A stretch of 64,000 nt of DNA from Burkholderia ubonensis (GTDB taxonomy: Bacteria > Pseudomonadota > Gammaproteobacteria > Burkholderiales > Burkholderiaceae): contig NZ_CADFEB010000007.1 of NCBI RefSeq assembly GCF_902833085.1, forward strand, positions 1-64,000, given 5' to 3'. Within the stretch, counting starts at the first letter, position 1, and each line of letters opens with the position of its first letter. Position numbers and translations under genes: made by a program. The notes below the pieces were generated by a model. The model was not told where the DNA came from, did not search any database, and saw only the letters and a program-made list of their open reading frames with translations. Below are positions 1-7,920 of this stretch, in pieces.

Positions 1-90
1 GCCACCCGAAGTACCGCCACCCGAAGTACCGCCACCCGAAGTGCCGCCACCCGAAGTGCCGCCACCCGAAGTGCCGCCACCCGAACCACT
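1..90. repeat. 15-bp tandem repeat coding for GGGTS units
   Basis: Five copies of a 15-bp unit (1-75, gccacccgaagtRcc on plus) and a degenerate sixth copy (76-90) run into the left edge. The unit length is a multiple of three, so copy-number change keeps the reading frame of the minus-strand exported protein. The array may continue outside the window. Confidence 0.9.
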
Positions 91-603
91 GCCACCGGAT
101 CCTCCGCTGTTGGATGCATTGCCGGTGGCGTTGCCGCCGCTGCGACCGTTGCCGGTCGCGCCACCCGCGGTCGAGCCTATCGTTCCACCGACACTTGCGG
201 GCCCGACGGTGCCGTTTCCGTTACTTCCGCTTCCGCCGCCCGGGCTGGCGCCGCTTCCACTGCCGGCACCACCGTTGCCGCCGACACCGCCGCTGGCGTA
301 CTTGCCTGGTGCGCATGCAGACGGATCGGCGGCGCATGCGGCCGCGTGCCCGGCAACGGGCACCGTGACGTCCTCTCCGCCGATTGCCAAGGGCGCGGCG
401 TCGGGCATCGCGGTCTGCGCAGCCTGCAATGGCGCGGTGAAGGGTGGGGCGTCGTCGCCCGACTGTCCGGCGACGGGTCCGATGGACGTTGCGTCCTGCG
501 CGACGGCATAAGTGCCGCAGCAGCAAGCGAACGCGGCCGCGGCCAGCAAGGTCGCGCGGTAGCACCGTCCCGCCGAGCGGAACGGCTGTTTGGTCTTATG
601 CAT
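1..603 (-). CDS. exported glycine-rich repeat protein, C-terminus beyond the window
   Basis: Reading the minus strand from an ATG at 603 gives 201 codons without a stop up to the left edge. The first 35 or so residues look like a signal peptide: basic MHKTKQPFRSAGR, then hydrophobic ATLLAAAAFACCCG and a cleavage-like AVAQ. Next comes a low-complexity mature region with a Cys pair (AAACAADPSACAPGKY), then Gly/Ser/Asn-rich sequence ending in five-residue GGGTS-type repeats coded by a 15-bp tandem DNA repeat. A GGAGG-like site (610-615) lies 6 nt before this ATG; a second ATG at 606 would sit too close to it. No family is recognised. It could be a surface, matrix or autotransporter passenger protein; only the N-terminal part can be seen. 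Confidence 0.7.
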   Translation of the reverse strand, partial: MHKTKQPFRSAGRCYRATLLAAAAFACCCGTYAVAQDATSIGPVAGQSGDDAPPFTAPLQAAQTAMPDAAPLAIGGEDVTVPVAGHAAACAADPSACAPGKYASGGVGGNGGAGSGSGASPGGGSGSNGNGTVGPASVGGTIGSTAGGATGNGRSGGNATGNASNSGGSGGSGSGGGTSGGGTSGGGTSGGGTSGGGTSGG

Positions 604-892
604 CATTGGCCTCCCAAAGCGCGCGATGCCTCGTCGCCGCGCGGCTGTGTGCGTGTAGTGCCCGGGAGCCGGAGATGCGTTGTGGTTTCAGCGGCCGATC
701 TCGTCCGGGCCGGCGCGTGGCGTCAGCCTGGAACATCGATCGGCACGCGGGCCCGCCGTGCGCAGCCTTATCCGCGAGATTCGTGCCATTGGTCGCTCAG
801 GCCCGTGCCGCAAGGCGCGCGCGTGTCGCGCGACCGATGTTGAAACATCGGGGAGGGGGTTTGGTTTCCGGAATGAAACGTCTGGAGGAAGA

Positions 893-1915
893 TCAGCGCG
901 CCGGCGCGTGGGCCGCGCGCTGCCAGCGGTGGAACAGGATCGACGCGATCCAGAGAATCAGGAACAGCGCGACGATCCCGTATCCGAGCGCGCCGAACCG
1001 CTCGCCGACCGCGTCGAGCGCATCGCGCACGCGGCCCGTCAGCGCGAGCTTGTCCGCGAGCAGCCCCGCGGCCTCGATGCCGCCGATCGCAAGCGCGACG
1101 GCCGCCGAGACGAACGTGATGCTCGCGTTGTACAGGAGCTTGCGCTGCGGATCGTCCATCGCCCAGCCGTACGCGTGGATCATCAGCACGTTGTCGGTCG
1201 AGTCGATCAGCGTCATGCCGGCCATGAACAGCGCGGGAAACAGCAGGATCGCGTAGAGCGGCAGGCCCTGGCTCGCCTGCGCGGCGGCGATCGCGAGCAG
1301 GCCGATTTCAGTTGCAGTATCGAAACCGAGTCCGAACAGCACGCCGACCGGATACATGTGCCAGCTCTTCGTGACGAACCGGAACAGCGGACTCAGCAGG
1401 CGCGCGATGACGCCGGCCCTGCGATGCGTGTGCGCGGCGTCGGCGCCGGCGCCGCCCGATCCGCCGTTGCGGTATCGCCGCCACACGTCGCACAGGATCG
1501 CGAGGTTCACGCATGCGAGCACGAGCAGGAACGTCGCGGACACCGCGGTGCCGATCGTGCCGCCGATGTCGCGGAACGCATCGAAGCGCTCGCGCAGCGC
1601 GAACGCGGTCAGTGCGACGCCGAGCGTCGCGGCGACCACGATCGTCGAGTGGCCGAGCGAGAAGAACAGGCCGACCGTCAGTGGACGCCGGCCTTCCTGC
1701 ATCAGCTTGCGCGTCGCGACGTCGATCGCGGCGATGTGATCGGCGTCGACCGCGTGGCGCAGCCCGAGCCCATACGCGATCGCGGCCGTGCCGAGCAGCA
1801 GCGGCCGCTCGCGCAGCGCCGCGAACGCCCACAGCCAGACGGCCGCATTGGCGGCGAGCAAGCCCGCATAGAGCATCAGCAGGCGGCGCAGGGCAGGGGT
1901 GGGCGGCATCGGCAT
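893..1915 (-). CDS. NiCoT-family nickel/cobalt permease
   Basis: Inner-membrane transporter for Ni2+ and/or Co2+ of the HoxN/NixA type. The family signature RHAVDADHIAAID is present in the second membrane helix, followed by LFFSLGHSTIVV and LGFDTATEIGLL, all typical NiCoT motifs, with about eight hydrophobic segments. An internal loop after CDVWRRYRNGG contains a His (AHTHRRAG). I chose the ATG at 1915 (MPMPPTPALRR), 340 residues, because the extra 30 residues of a longer frame from 2005 look non-coding; no convincing ribosome site supports either. No urease or hydrogenase genes are nearby, so metal specificity is open. It lies downstream of fusA but is separated from it by a strong terminator. 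Confidence 0.88.
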   Translation of the reverse strand: MPMPPTPALRRLLMLYAGLLAANAAVWLWAFAALRERPLLLGTAAIAYGLGLRHAVDADHIAAIDVATRKLMQEGRRPLTVGLFFSLGHSTIVVAATLGVALTAFALRERFDAFRDIGGTIGTAVSATFLLVLACVNLAILCDVWRRYRNGGSGGAGADAAHTHRRAGVIARLLSPLFRFVTKSWHMYPVGVLFGLGFDTATEIGLLAIAAAQASQGLPLYAILLFPALFMAGMTLIDSTDNVLMIHAYGWAMDDPQRKLLYNASITFVSAAVALAIGGIEAAGLLADKLALTGRVRDALDAVGERFGALGYGIVALFLILWIASILFHRWQRAAHAPAR

Positions 1916-2020
1916 CGATTCGTCAGACGGATTGCGATGGATTGTGGCACGGGCAAAAAAGCGCTGCGGCCCGGTCAAAAATCCTGCGCCGCGTTCTCCG
2001 GTCATCCTCGATGAACATAA

Positions 2021-2049
2021 AAAAAGCCCGTCCGCGAACGGACGGGCTT
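2021..2049 (-). terminator. intrinsic terminator of fusA
   Basis: Minus-strand 11-bp stem AAGCCCGTCCG / CGGACGGGCTT (2039-2049 and 2024-2034) with a TTCG tetraloop, followed by a T run. It lies 22 nt after the fusA stop. Confidence 0.93.
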
Positions 2050-2070
2050 CAGGTGCAGCCTTGGCCGATG

Positions 2071-4185
2071 TTACCGCGTGTCGGTGCGCTTCGCGTTGAT
2101 CACCGCATCCGACACGTTCGCCGGCGTCTCCGCGTAGTGCTTGAACTCCATCGTGTACGTGGCGCGACCCTGGGTGGCCGAGCGCAGCGACGTCGAGTAG
2201 CCGAACATCTCGGCGAGCGGCACCTCGGCGCGCACGAGCTTGCCGCCGCCGCCCGCGATGTCCTCCATGCCCTGCACGATGCCGCGCCGGCTCGACAGGT
2301 CGCCCATCACGTTGCCCATGAAGTCCTCGGGCGTCTCGACCTCGACCGCCATCATCGGCTCGAGCAGCACCGGCTTCGCGCGGCGCATCGCTTCCTTGAA
2401 CGCCATCGAGCCGGCCATGCGGAACGCGTTTTCGTTCGAGTCGACGTCGTGGTACGAGCCGAACGTCAGGTGCACCTTCACGTCGACGACCGGGTAGCCC
2501 GCGAGCACGCCGCTCTTCAGCGTCTCCTCGATGCCCTTGTTGACCGCCGGGATGAACTCGCGCGGAATCACGCCACCCTTGATCTCGTCGAGGAATTCAT
2601 AGCCCTTGCCGGGGTTCGGCTCGAGCTTGATCACCGCGTGGCCGTACTGGCCGCGGCCGCCCGACTGCTTGACGAACTTGCCCTCGACGTCGTCGGCCGC
2701 GGTGCGCACCGTCTCGCGATACGCGACCTGCGGCTTGCCGACCGTCGCCTCGACGCCGAACTCGCGCTTCATCCGGTCGACGATGATCTCGAGGTGGAGC
2801 TCGCCCATCCCGGAGATGATCGTCTGGCCCGATTCCTCGTCGGTCTGCACGCGGAACGACGGGTCTTCCTGCGCGAGGCGGTTCAACGCGAGGCCCATCT
2901 TTTCCTGGTCGGCCTTGGTCTTCGGCTCGACCGCCTGCGAGATCACCGGCTCCGGGAATTCCATCTTCTCGAGGATGATCGGCTTGCCCGGGTCGCACAG
3001 CGTGTCGCCCGTCGTCGCTTCCTTCAGGCCGACCGCGGCCGCGATGTCGCCCGCGCGCACTTCCTTGATTTCCTTGCGCTCGTTCGCGTGCATCTGCAGG
3101 ATCCGGCCGAGCCGTTCCTTCTTGTCCTTGGTCGGGTTCAGCACCGTGTCGCCCGAATTGACGACGCCCGAATACACGCGGAAGAAGATCAGCTGGCCCA
3201 CGAACGGGTCCGTCATGATCTTGAACGCGAGCGCGGAGAACGGCTCGTCGTCGCTCGGATGACGTTCCGCTTCCTTGTCGTCGAGCGTATGGCCGAGGAT
3301 CGCGGGCACGTCGACCGGCGACGGCAGGTAGTCGATCACCGCGTCGAGCATCGCCTGCACGCCCTTGTTCTTGAACGCGCTGCCGCACAGCATCGGCACG
3401 ATCTCGTTGGCGATCGTGCGCTTGCGCAGCGCGGCCTTGATCTCGTCCTCGGTCAGCGAGTTGTGGTCGGTCAGGTACTTCTCGAGCAGTTCCTCGCTGG
3501 CTTCGGCGGCGGCCTCGACCATCTTCTCGCGCCACTCGTGCGCGATGTCGACGAGGTTCGCCGGGATGTCCTCGTAGGCGAACTTCACGCCCTGGCTGTC
3601 GTCGTCCCAGACGATCGCCTTCATCTTGACGAGATCGACGACGCCCTGGAAATGGTCCTCCGCGCCGATCGGAATCTGGATTGGCACGGCGACGCCCTTC
3701 AGGCGCTCGCCGATCTGCCGCTGCACGCGGAAGAAGTCGGCGCCGACGCGGTCCATCTTGTTGACGAACGCGATGCGCGGCACCTTGTACTTGTTCGCCT
3801 GGCGCCACACGGTTTCCGACTGCGGCTGCACGCCGCCGACGGAGTCGTAGACCATGCACGCGCCGTCGAGCACGCGCATCGAACGCTCCACTTCGATCGT
3901 GAAGTCGACGTGCCCGGGGGTGTCGATGATGTTGATCCGGTGTTCCGGATAATTGCCGGCCATGCCCTTCCAGAACGCAGTCGTCGCGGCCGACGTGATC
4001 GTGATGCCGCGTTCCTGCTCCTGCTCCATCCAGTCCATCGTGGCCGCACCGTCGTGCACTTCGCCGATCTTGTGGCTCACGCCGGTATAGAACAGGATGC
4101 GTTCGGTAGTCGTGGTTTTGCCGGCATCGATGTGGGCGCTGATCCCGATATTGCGATAGCGCTCGATGGGGGTTTTGCGGGGCAC
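2071..4185 (-). CDS. fusA: translation elongation factor G (paralogue outside the str operon)
   Basis: GTPase that drives ribosome translocation and, with RRF, ribosome recycling in the cytoplasm. The 704-residue length is normal. G1 is AHIDAGKTT (17-25), G3 is DTPGH (88-92, with the catalytic His92) and G4 is NKMD (142-145); EF-G domains II to V follow, and the C-terminal part is very conserved. Translation starts at GTG (4185), 5 nt after a perfect GGAGG (4191-4195). The neighbours are not rpsL, rpsG or tuf, so this is probably the second EF-G copy known in Burkholderia genomes rather than the str-operon copy. Whether it is a redundant copy or a specialised factor cannot be decided here. 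Confidence 0.97.
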   Translation of the reverse strand: MPRKTPIERYRNIGISAHIDAGKTTTTERILFYTGVSHKIGEVHDGAATMDWMEQEQERGITITSAATTAFWKGMAGNYPEHRINIIDTPGHVDFTIEVERSMRVLDGACMVYDSVGGVQPQSETVWRQANKYKVPRIAFVNKMDRVGADFFRVQRQIGERLKGVAVPIQIPIGAEDHFQGVVDLVKMKAIVWDDDSQGVKFAYEDIPANLVDIAHEWREKMVEAAAEASEELLEKYLTDHNSLTEDEIKAALRKRTIANEIVPMLCGSAFKNKGVQAMLDAVIDYLPSPVDVPAILGHTLDDKEAERHPSDDEPFSALAFKIMTDPFVGQLIFFRVYSGVVNSGDTVLNPTKDKKERLGRILQMHANERKEIKEVRAGDIAAAVGLKEATTGDTLCDPGKPIILEKMEFPEPVISQAVEPKTKADQEKMGLALNRLAQEDPSFRVQTDEESGQTIISGMGELHLEIIVDRMKREFGVEATVGKPQVAYRETVRTAADDVEGKFVKQSGGRGQYGHAVIKLEPNPGKGYEFLDEIKGGVIPREFIPAVNKGIEETLKSGVLAGYPVVDVKVHLTFGSYHDVDSNENAFRMAGSMAFKEAMRRAKPVLLEPMMAVEVETPEDFMGNVMGDLSSRRGIVQGMEDIAGGGGKLVRAEVPLAEMFGYSTSLRSATQGRATYTMEFKHYAETPANVSDAVINAKRTDTR

Positions 4186-4321
4186 GTGAACCTCCAGTGG
4201 TTCGGGTCGTAAGCCGGCCGGCGGCGCCGGACCGGGGGAATCAATTGAGATTTAAAGCATAGCGCTTGCGTGTGGCTTTTGCAGATGCGGGTCGCCTCGC
4301 CGGAATCAAGCGGGCGCCGCG

Positions 4322-4360
4322 CGAAAAAAAAGCCGGCGCGCGCGAGGCGGCCGGCCGGCA
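4322..4360 (-). terminator. intrinsic terminator after the DUF192 gene
   Basis: On the minus strand a GCCGGC...GCCGGC stem (4355-4350 with 4337-4332) is followed by a run of eight T (plus-strand A run 4324-4331). It lies just 3' of the DUF192 stop. Confidence 0.8.
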
Positions 4361-4378
4361 TGCATGGCGTCGCGCGCG

Positions 4379-4879
4379 TTACTGCGGCTTCGGCAGCCCG
4401 TCGAGCTTCATGCCGGGCTTGATGCCCTTCGCCGCGAACCAGCCCTTGCTCATCTCGAGCGCATAGACGCCGTTGTTGCGCGGGCAGTGGTTGCTGGTCG
4501 TCTCGGCCTGCATCTCGTCGATGTCGGTGATCGTGCCGTCCGCGCGGATGAAGGCGATCGACAGCGGGATCAGCGTGTTCTTCATCCAGAAGCAGTGCAC
4601 CGCGTTTTCGTTGAACACGAACAGCATCCCTTCGTTCGGCGCGAGCTGCGAGCGGTACATCAGCCCCTGTTCGCGGTCGGCGTCGTTGGCCGCGACGGCC
4701 GCGTCGATCACGTACATGCCGGCGCGCAGCTTCGCGCGCGGAAACTCGCTCGGCTGCTTGGCGCCGGGCGGCATCTGCGCGACGGCGGCTTGCATGCCGA
4801 GCGCGGCGACGCCGAACACGACGGGAAACATGGCGGCGCGCGCAAGGCGGCCGAGCGACGAGCGCAGGGAGAATCGCAC
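4379..4879 (-). CDS. DUF192 family exported protein
   Basis: 166-residue protein with an N-terminal signal or anchor sequence (LARAAMFPVVFGVAALGMQAAVAQ) and a DUF192 domain: ADREQGLMYR, GMLFVFNENAVHCFWMKNTLIPLSIAF and GVYALEMSKGW are the family blocks. The molecular role of DUF192 is not established. The GTG at 4879 is preferred over an upstream in-frame start because AAAGGAG lies 7 nt before it. It follows the small exported protein gene at 5041-5265, from which it is separated by a terminator, and precedes fusA. Confidence 0.88.
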   Translation of the reverse strand: MRFSLRSSLGRLARAAMFPVVFGVAALGMQAAVAQMPPGAKQPSEFPRAKLRAGMYVIDAAVAANDADREQGLMYRSQLAPNEGMLFVFNENAVHCFWMKNTLIPLSIAFIRADGTITDIDEMQAETTSNHCPRNNGVYALEMSKGWFAAKGIKPGMKLDGLPKPQ

Positions 4880-4941
4880 AGCAGGGCTCCTTTCGGGAAA
4901 ACGAGACCCGCATGGTACGCGAAGCGCACGTGCGGGCACAC

Positions 4942-4980
4942 AAAAGAAAAAGGCAGATCGCCTTGCGGTGACCTGCCTTT
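4942..4980 (-). terminator. intrinsic terminator of the small exported protein gene
   Basis: Minus-strand stem AAAGGCAG ... CTGCCTTT (4980-4973 with 4956-4949) followed by TTCTTTT. Confidence 0.8.
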
Positions 4981-5040
4981 CAACGCCGTAAGAACGGCAA
5001 CTGCTGGTTCTTGACTGCGTTATTCTTACAGCTTGCTTAC

Positions 5041-5265
5041 TTAGTTCGAAGCAGCAGCCGGGGCTTCAGCGGCGCTAGCAGCAGCCTTCTTCGAAGCGTG
5101 GTGCTTCTTTGCGTGGTGCTTCTTAGCAGCCTTCTTCGCCGGTGCCGAAGCAGCTTCTGCCTTTTCTGCTGCCGGAGCTGCCGGAGCAGCTGCCGGTGCC
5201 GAAGCTTGTGCGAAAGCTGCCGTTGCGAAGAGACCAGCGACCAGAGCGGCGATCAGTTTGTTCAT
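5041..5265 (-). CDS. small exported Ala/Lys/His-rich protein
   Basis: 74 residues. MNKLIAALVAGLFATAAFAQ is a clean signal peptide with an AFA-Q cleavage site. The mature part is low complexity: an Ala/Pro/Glu stretch, then KKAAKKHHAKKHHASKKAA, rich in Lys-His pairs, and an Ala-rich end. A GAGGA ribosome site precedes the ATG by about 6 nt. No enzymatic domain. Its composition resembles small periplasmic acid-shock-like proteins; cation, nucleic-acid or metal (His) binding are possibilities only. It is a single gene with its own terminator. Confidence 0.8.
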   Translation of the reverse strand: MNKLIAALVAGLFATAAFAQASAPAAAPAAPAAEKAEAASAPAKKAAKKHHAKKHHASKKAAASAAEAPAAASN

Positions 5266-5531
5266 GTTGTGTTCCTCAGCTTTAGTTAATTAACCAAATG
5301 ACCCGGCATAGGAGTCATGTCGTCTAACGGTGCCATCCACCTTTCGGTTGACAGACGCTCCAAGAAATTTCTCTTTGCGCTGCGGGCGCCGAATCGCATT
5401 CGAAAAAACGTCGTTTGCACGACGCAAAGCGGCTCGGACGCCAATGCCGGATAGCTCTGGGTGGCATCTGCGTCGTTTAACGCACGATCTTCGCAGGTGG
5501 TTGACGAAAAAAATCACGCGTCACGCAAATG
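5266..5531. other. intergenic gap, no gene seen
   Basis: Contains the leader of the small exported protein gene, including a 10-bp palindrome GTTAATTAAC (5285-5294) about 20 nt before its ATG. A 75-codon minus-strand frame here has no ribosome site and no coding character. Nothing else is supported. Confidence 0.5.
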
Positions 5532-6110
5532 TCATTCGGTGCGCGCGAAACCGTCCCACGGCGCACGCGGCGGCAGGGTGATTGTTTCTCCCGGAGCAAT
5601 GCCGAGCGCGAATATATCCAGTGAGCCGATGCCGACCCGCACGAGGCGCAGCGTCGGAAAGCCGACTGCCGCCGTCATCCGGCGCACCTGGCGGTTCTTG
5701 CCTTCGGTGATCGCGAGCTCGATCCAGGTGGTCGGGATCGCGGCGCGGTAACGGATCGGCGGATTGCGCGGCCACAGTGCGTCGGGCGGCTCGATGAATT
5801 CGGCGCGGCACGCGCGCGTCACGTAGTCGCCGAGATCGACGCCGCGCGCGAGCGCCTTCAGGTCGGCCGGCCCCGGCGCGCCTTCGACCTGCGCCCAGTA
5901 GCGCTTGACGAGCTTGTGGCGCGGCTCGGCGATGCGGGCCTGCAGCGCGCCGTCGTCGGTGAGCAGCAGCAGGCCTTCGCTGTCCGCGTCGAGCCGGCCG
6001 GCCGCGTAGACGCCGGGCATCTTTACCCAGTCGCCGAGCGACGGCCGCGTTTCGTGCGCGGAAAACTGGCAAATCGTACCGAACGGCTTGTTGAGGGCGA
6101 TCAAGGTCAT
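5532..6110 (-). CDS. rluE: 23S rRNA pseudouridine synthase, RluE type
   Basis: Converts one uridine of 23S rRNA (U2457 in E. coli) to pseudouridine in the cytoplasm. 192 residues of the RsuA/RluB/E/F family without an S4 domain, as in RluE. The catalytic motif is GRLDADSEGLLLL (Asp41), preceded by LNKPFGTICQFS and followed by the family block EGKNRQVRRMTAAVG. The ATG at 6110 is the natural start. Transcribed divergently from icd. Family assignment is firm; the RluE versus RluF distinction rests on length and motifs. Confidence 0.9.
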   Translation of the reverse strand: MTLIALNKPFGTICQFSAHETRPSLGDWVKMPGVYAAGRLDADSEGLLLLTDDGALQARIAEPRHKLVKRYWAQVEGAPGPADLKALARGVDLGDYVTRACRAEFIEPPDALWPRNPPIRYRAAIPTTWIELAITEGKNRQVRRMTAAVGFPTLRLVRVGIGSLDIFALGIAPGETITLPPRAPWDGFARTE

Positions 6111-6203
6111 GGCAGGGACGCGCGCCCGGTGCGGCGGTGCGCGCCGGGCGGTCTATGGCAAATGGCGGAATCTTAATGCATAATACGGAACGCCAAGTCA
6201 TCT

Positions 6204-6217
6204 GTCTTATATAAGAC
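6204..6217. promoter_or_regulatory. perfect 14-bp palindrome between rluE and icd (candidate operator)
   Basis: GTCTTATATAAGAC is an exact inverted repeat in an AT-rich patch 168 nt before the icd ATG and 94 nt before the rluE ATG. The size and form suit a dimeric regulator such as a GntR-family protein. The cognate regulator is not visible. Confidence 0.55.
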
Positions 6218-6384
6218 ATAAGGGAAGACTTGATACGCAGCGCCGCGCATCGCGCCGCCGCGCCCGAATGGGGCGCTAGAATAGCGGCTCGCTGCGGCAG
6301 TCACGGGGGGTGGCCTTGATGCGCTCCCTGGCGCACGCAGCTTCGACCAGAATTACCTGCTCAGCCACGTCACTGGAGTCGATC

Positions 6385-7641
6385 ATGCCGTATCAGCACA
6401 TCAAGGTTCCGGACGGCGGTGACAAGATCACCGTCAACCAGGATTACACGCTCAACGTTTCCGACCAGCCGATCATTCCGTACATCGAAGGCGACGGCAC
6501 GGGCTTCGACATCACGCCGGTCATGATCAAGGTCGTCGACGCCGCGGTCGAACGGGCGTACAAGGGCAAGCGCAAGATCCACTGGATGGAGATCTACGCG
6601 GGCGAGAAGGCGACGAAGGTCTACGGCCCGGACGTGTGGCTGCCGGACGAGACGCTGCAGGTGCTGAAGGAATACGTGGTGTCGATCAAGGGGCCGCTGA
6701 CGACCCCGGTCGGCGGCGGCATCCGCTCGCTGAACGTCGCGCTGCGCCAGGAGCTCGACCTGTACGTGTGCCTGCGCCCGGTCCAGTACTTCAAGGGCGT
6801 GCCGTCGCCGGTGCGCGAGCCGCAGAAGATCGACATGGTGATCTTCCGCGAGAACTCGGAAGACATCTACGCGGGCATCGAATGGGCGGTCGGCTCGGAG
6901 CAGGCGAAGAAGGTCATCAAGTTCCTGCAGGACGAGATGGGCGTGAAGAAGATCCGCTTCCCGGAAACCTCGGGGATCGGCGTCAAGCCCGTGTCGACGG
7001 AAGGCACCGAGCGGCTCGTGCGCAAGGCGATCCAGTATGCGATCGACAACGACCGCAAGTCGGTCACGCTGGTGCACAAGGGCAACATCATGAAGTTCAC
7101 GGAAGGCCTGTTCCGTGACGCCGGCTACGCGCTCGCGCAGAAGGAGTTCGGCGGCGAGCTGATCGACGGCGGTCCGTGGATGCGCGTGAAGAACCCGAAG
7201 ACGGGCAACGAGATCGTCATCAAGGACTCGATCGCCGATGCGTTCCTGCAGCAGATCCTGCTGCGCCCGGCCGAATACGACGTGATCGCGACGCTGAACC
7301 TGAACGGCGACTACATCTCCGACGCGCTGGCCGCGCAGGTCGGCGGCATCGGCATCGCGCCGGGCGCGAACCTGTCGGATTCGGTCGCGATGTTCGAGGC
7401 GACCCACGGCACCGCGCCGAAGTACGCGGGCAAGGATTACGTGAACCCCGGTTCCGAGATCCTGTCGGCCGAAATGATGCTGCGCCATCTCGGCTGGACC
7501 GAGGCGGCCGACACCATCATCGCCGCGATGGAAAAGTCGATCCAGCAGAAGCGCGTCACGTACGACTTCGCGCGCCTGATGGAAGGCGCGACGCAGGTGT
7601 CGTGCTCGGGCTTCGGTGAAGTGCTGATCGAGAACATGTAA
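6385..7641 (+). CDS. icd: NADP-dependent isocitrate dehydrogenase, dimeric type I
   Basis: TCA-cycle enzyme: isocitrate plus NADP+ to 2-oxoglutarate, CO2 and NADPH. 418 residues, the usual length. The substrate site S115-x-N117-x3-R121 with R131 lies in GGIRSLNVALRQELDLYVCLR; Ser115 corresponds to the serine phosphorylated by AceK in E. coli. LNLNGDYISDALAAQVGG and HGTAPKYAGKD form the NADP site; the Lys-Tyr pair there is the NADP-type signature. The start MPYQHIKVPDGG at 6385, with GGAG upstream, matches family length; a longer frame from 6310 adds unlikely residues. A second, unrelated isocitrate dehydrogenase follows 279 bp downstream. Confidence 0.97.
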   Translation: MPYQHIKVPDGGDKITVNQDYTLNVSDQPIIPYIEGDGTGFDITPVMIKVVDAAVERAYKGKRKIHWMEIYAGEKATKVYGPDVWLPDETLQVLKEYVVSIKGPLTTPVGGGIRSLNVALRQELDLYVCLRPVQYFKGVPSPVREPQKIDMVIFRENSEDIYAGIEWAVGSEQAKKVIKFLQDEMGVKKIRFPETSGIGVKPVSTEGTERLVRKAIQYAIDNDRKSVTLVHKGNIMKFTEGLFRDAGYALAQKEFGGELIDGGPWMRVKNPKTGNEIVIKDSIADAFLQQILLRPAEYDVIATLNLNGDYISDALAAQVGGIGIAPGANLSDSVAMFEATHGTAPKYAGKDYVNPGSEILSAEMMLRHLGWTEAADTIIAAMEKSIQQKRVTYDFARLMEGATQVSCSGFGEVLIENM

Positions 7642-7674
7642 GTCCCTCCGGGGTGCGCCGGCGCATTGCCGGCC

Positions 7675-7707
7675 GCCCCGGCGCCTACTGCCGGCGCCGG
7701 GGCGTTT
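7675..7707 (+). terminator. probable terminator after icd
   Basis: 11-bp GC stem 7675-7685 / 7693-7703 followed by GTTTCGT; the T tract is weak. Confidence 0.6.
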
Positions 7708-7920
7708 CGTGGATGGCAGGTTTGGCAGGGCGCTCCGGTGCCCGGAAACGCGACGCCGCGTCGCGGCCCGCGTGCCCTGCAAGGTAGAACATGACGGCCC
7801 TCGCAATACCCGCGCCCGGTTGAAGGTGCGCTTCTCTCTTACGCGACCGACCCGGTCGCCCTCCCGCCGGTTACCGCCGGCGATCTTCAGTCCCAATTCT
7901 CACGTAGCAACGCATCGACC

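Noticed and set aside
1916..2016. Cobalamin or nickel riboswitch ahead of the NiCoT permease.
   Set aside because: Only about 100 nt lie between the fusA terminator and the start, and no B12-box or NiCo-type fold is visible.
5290..5517. 75-codon minus-strand frame.
   Set aside because: No ribosome site, Arg/Cys-rich shadow composition, in the leader of the small exported gene.
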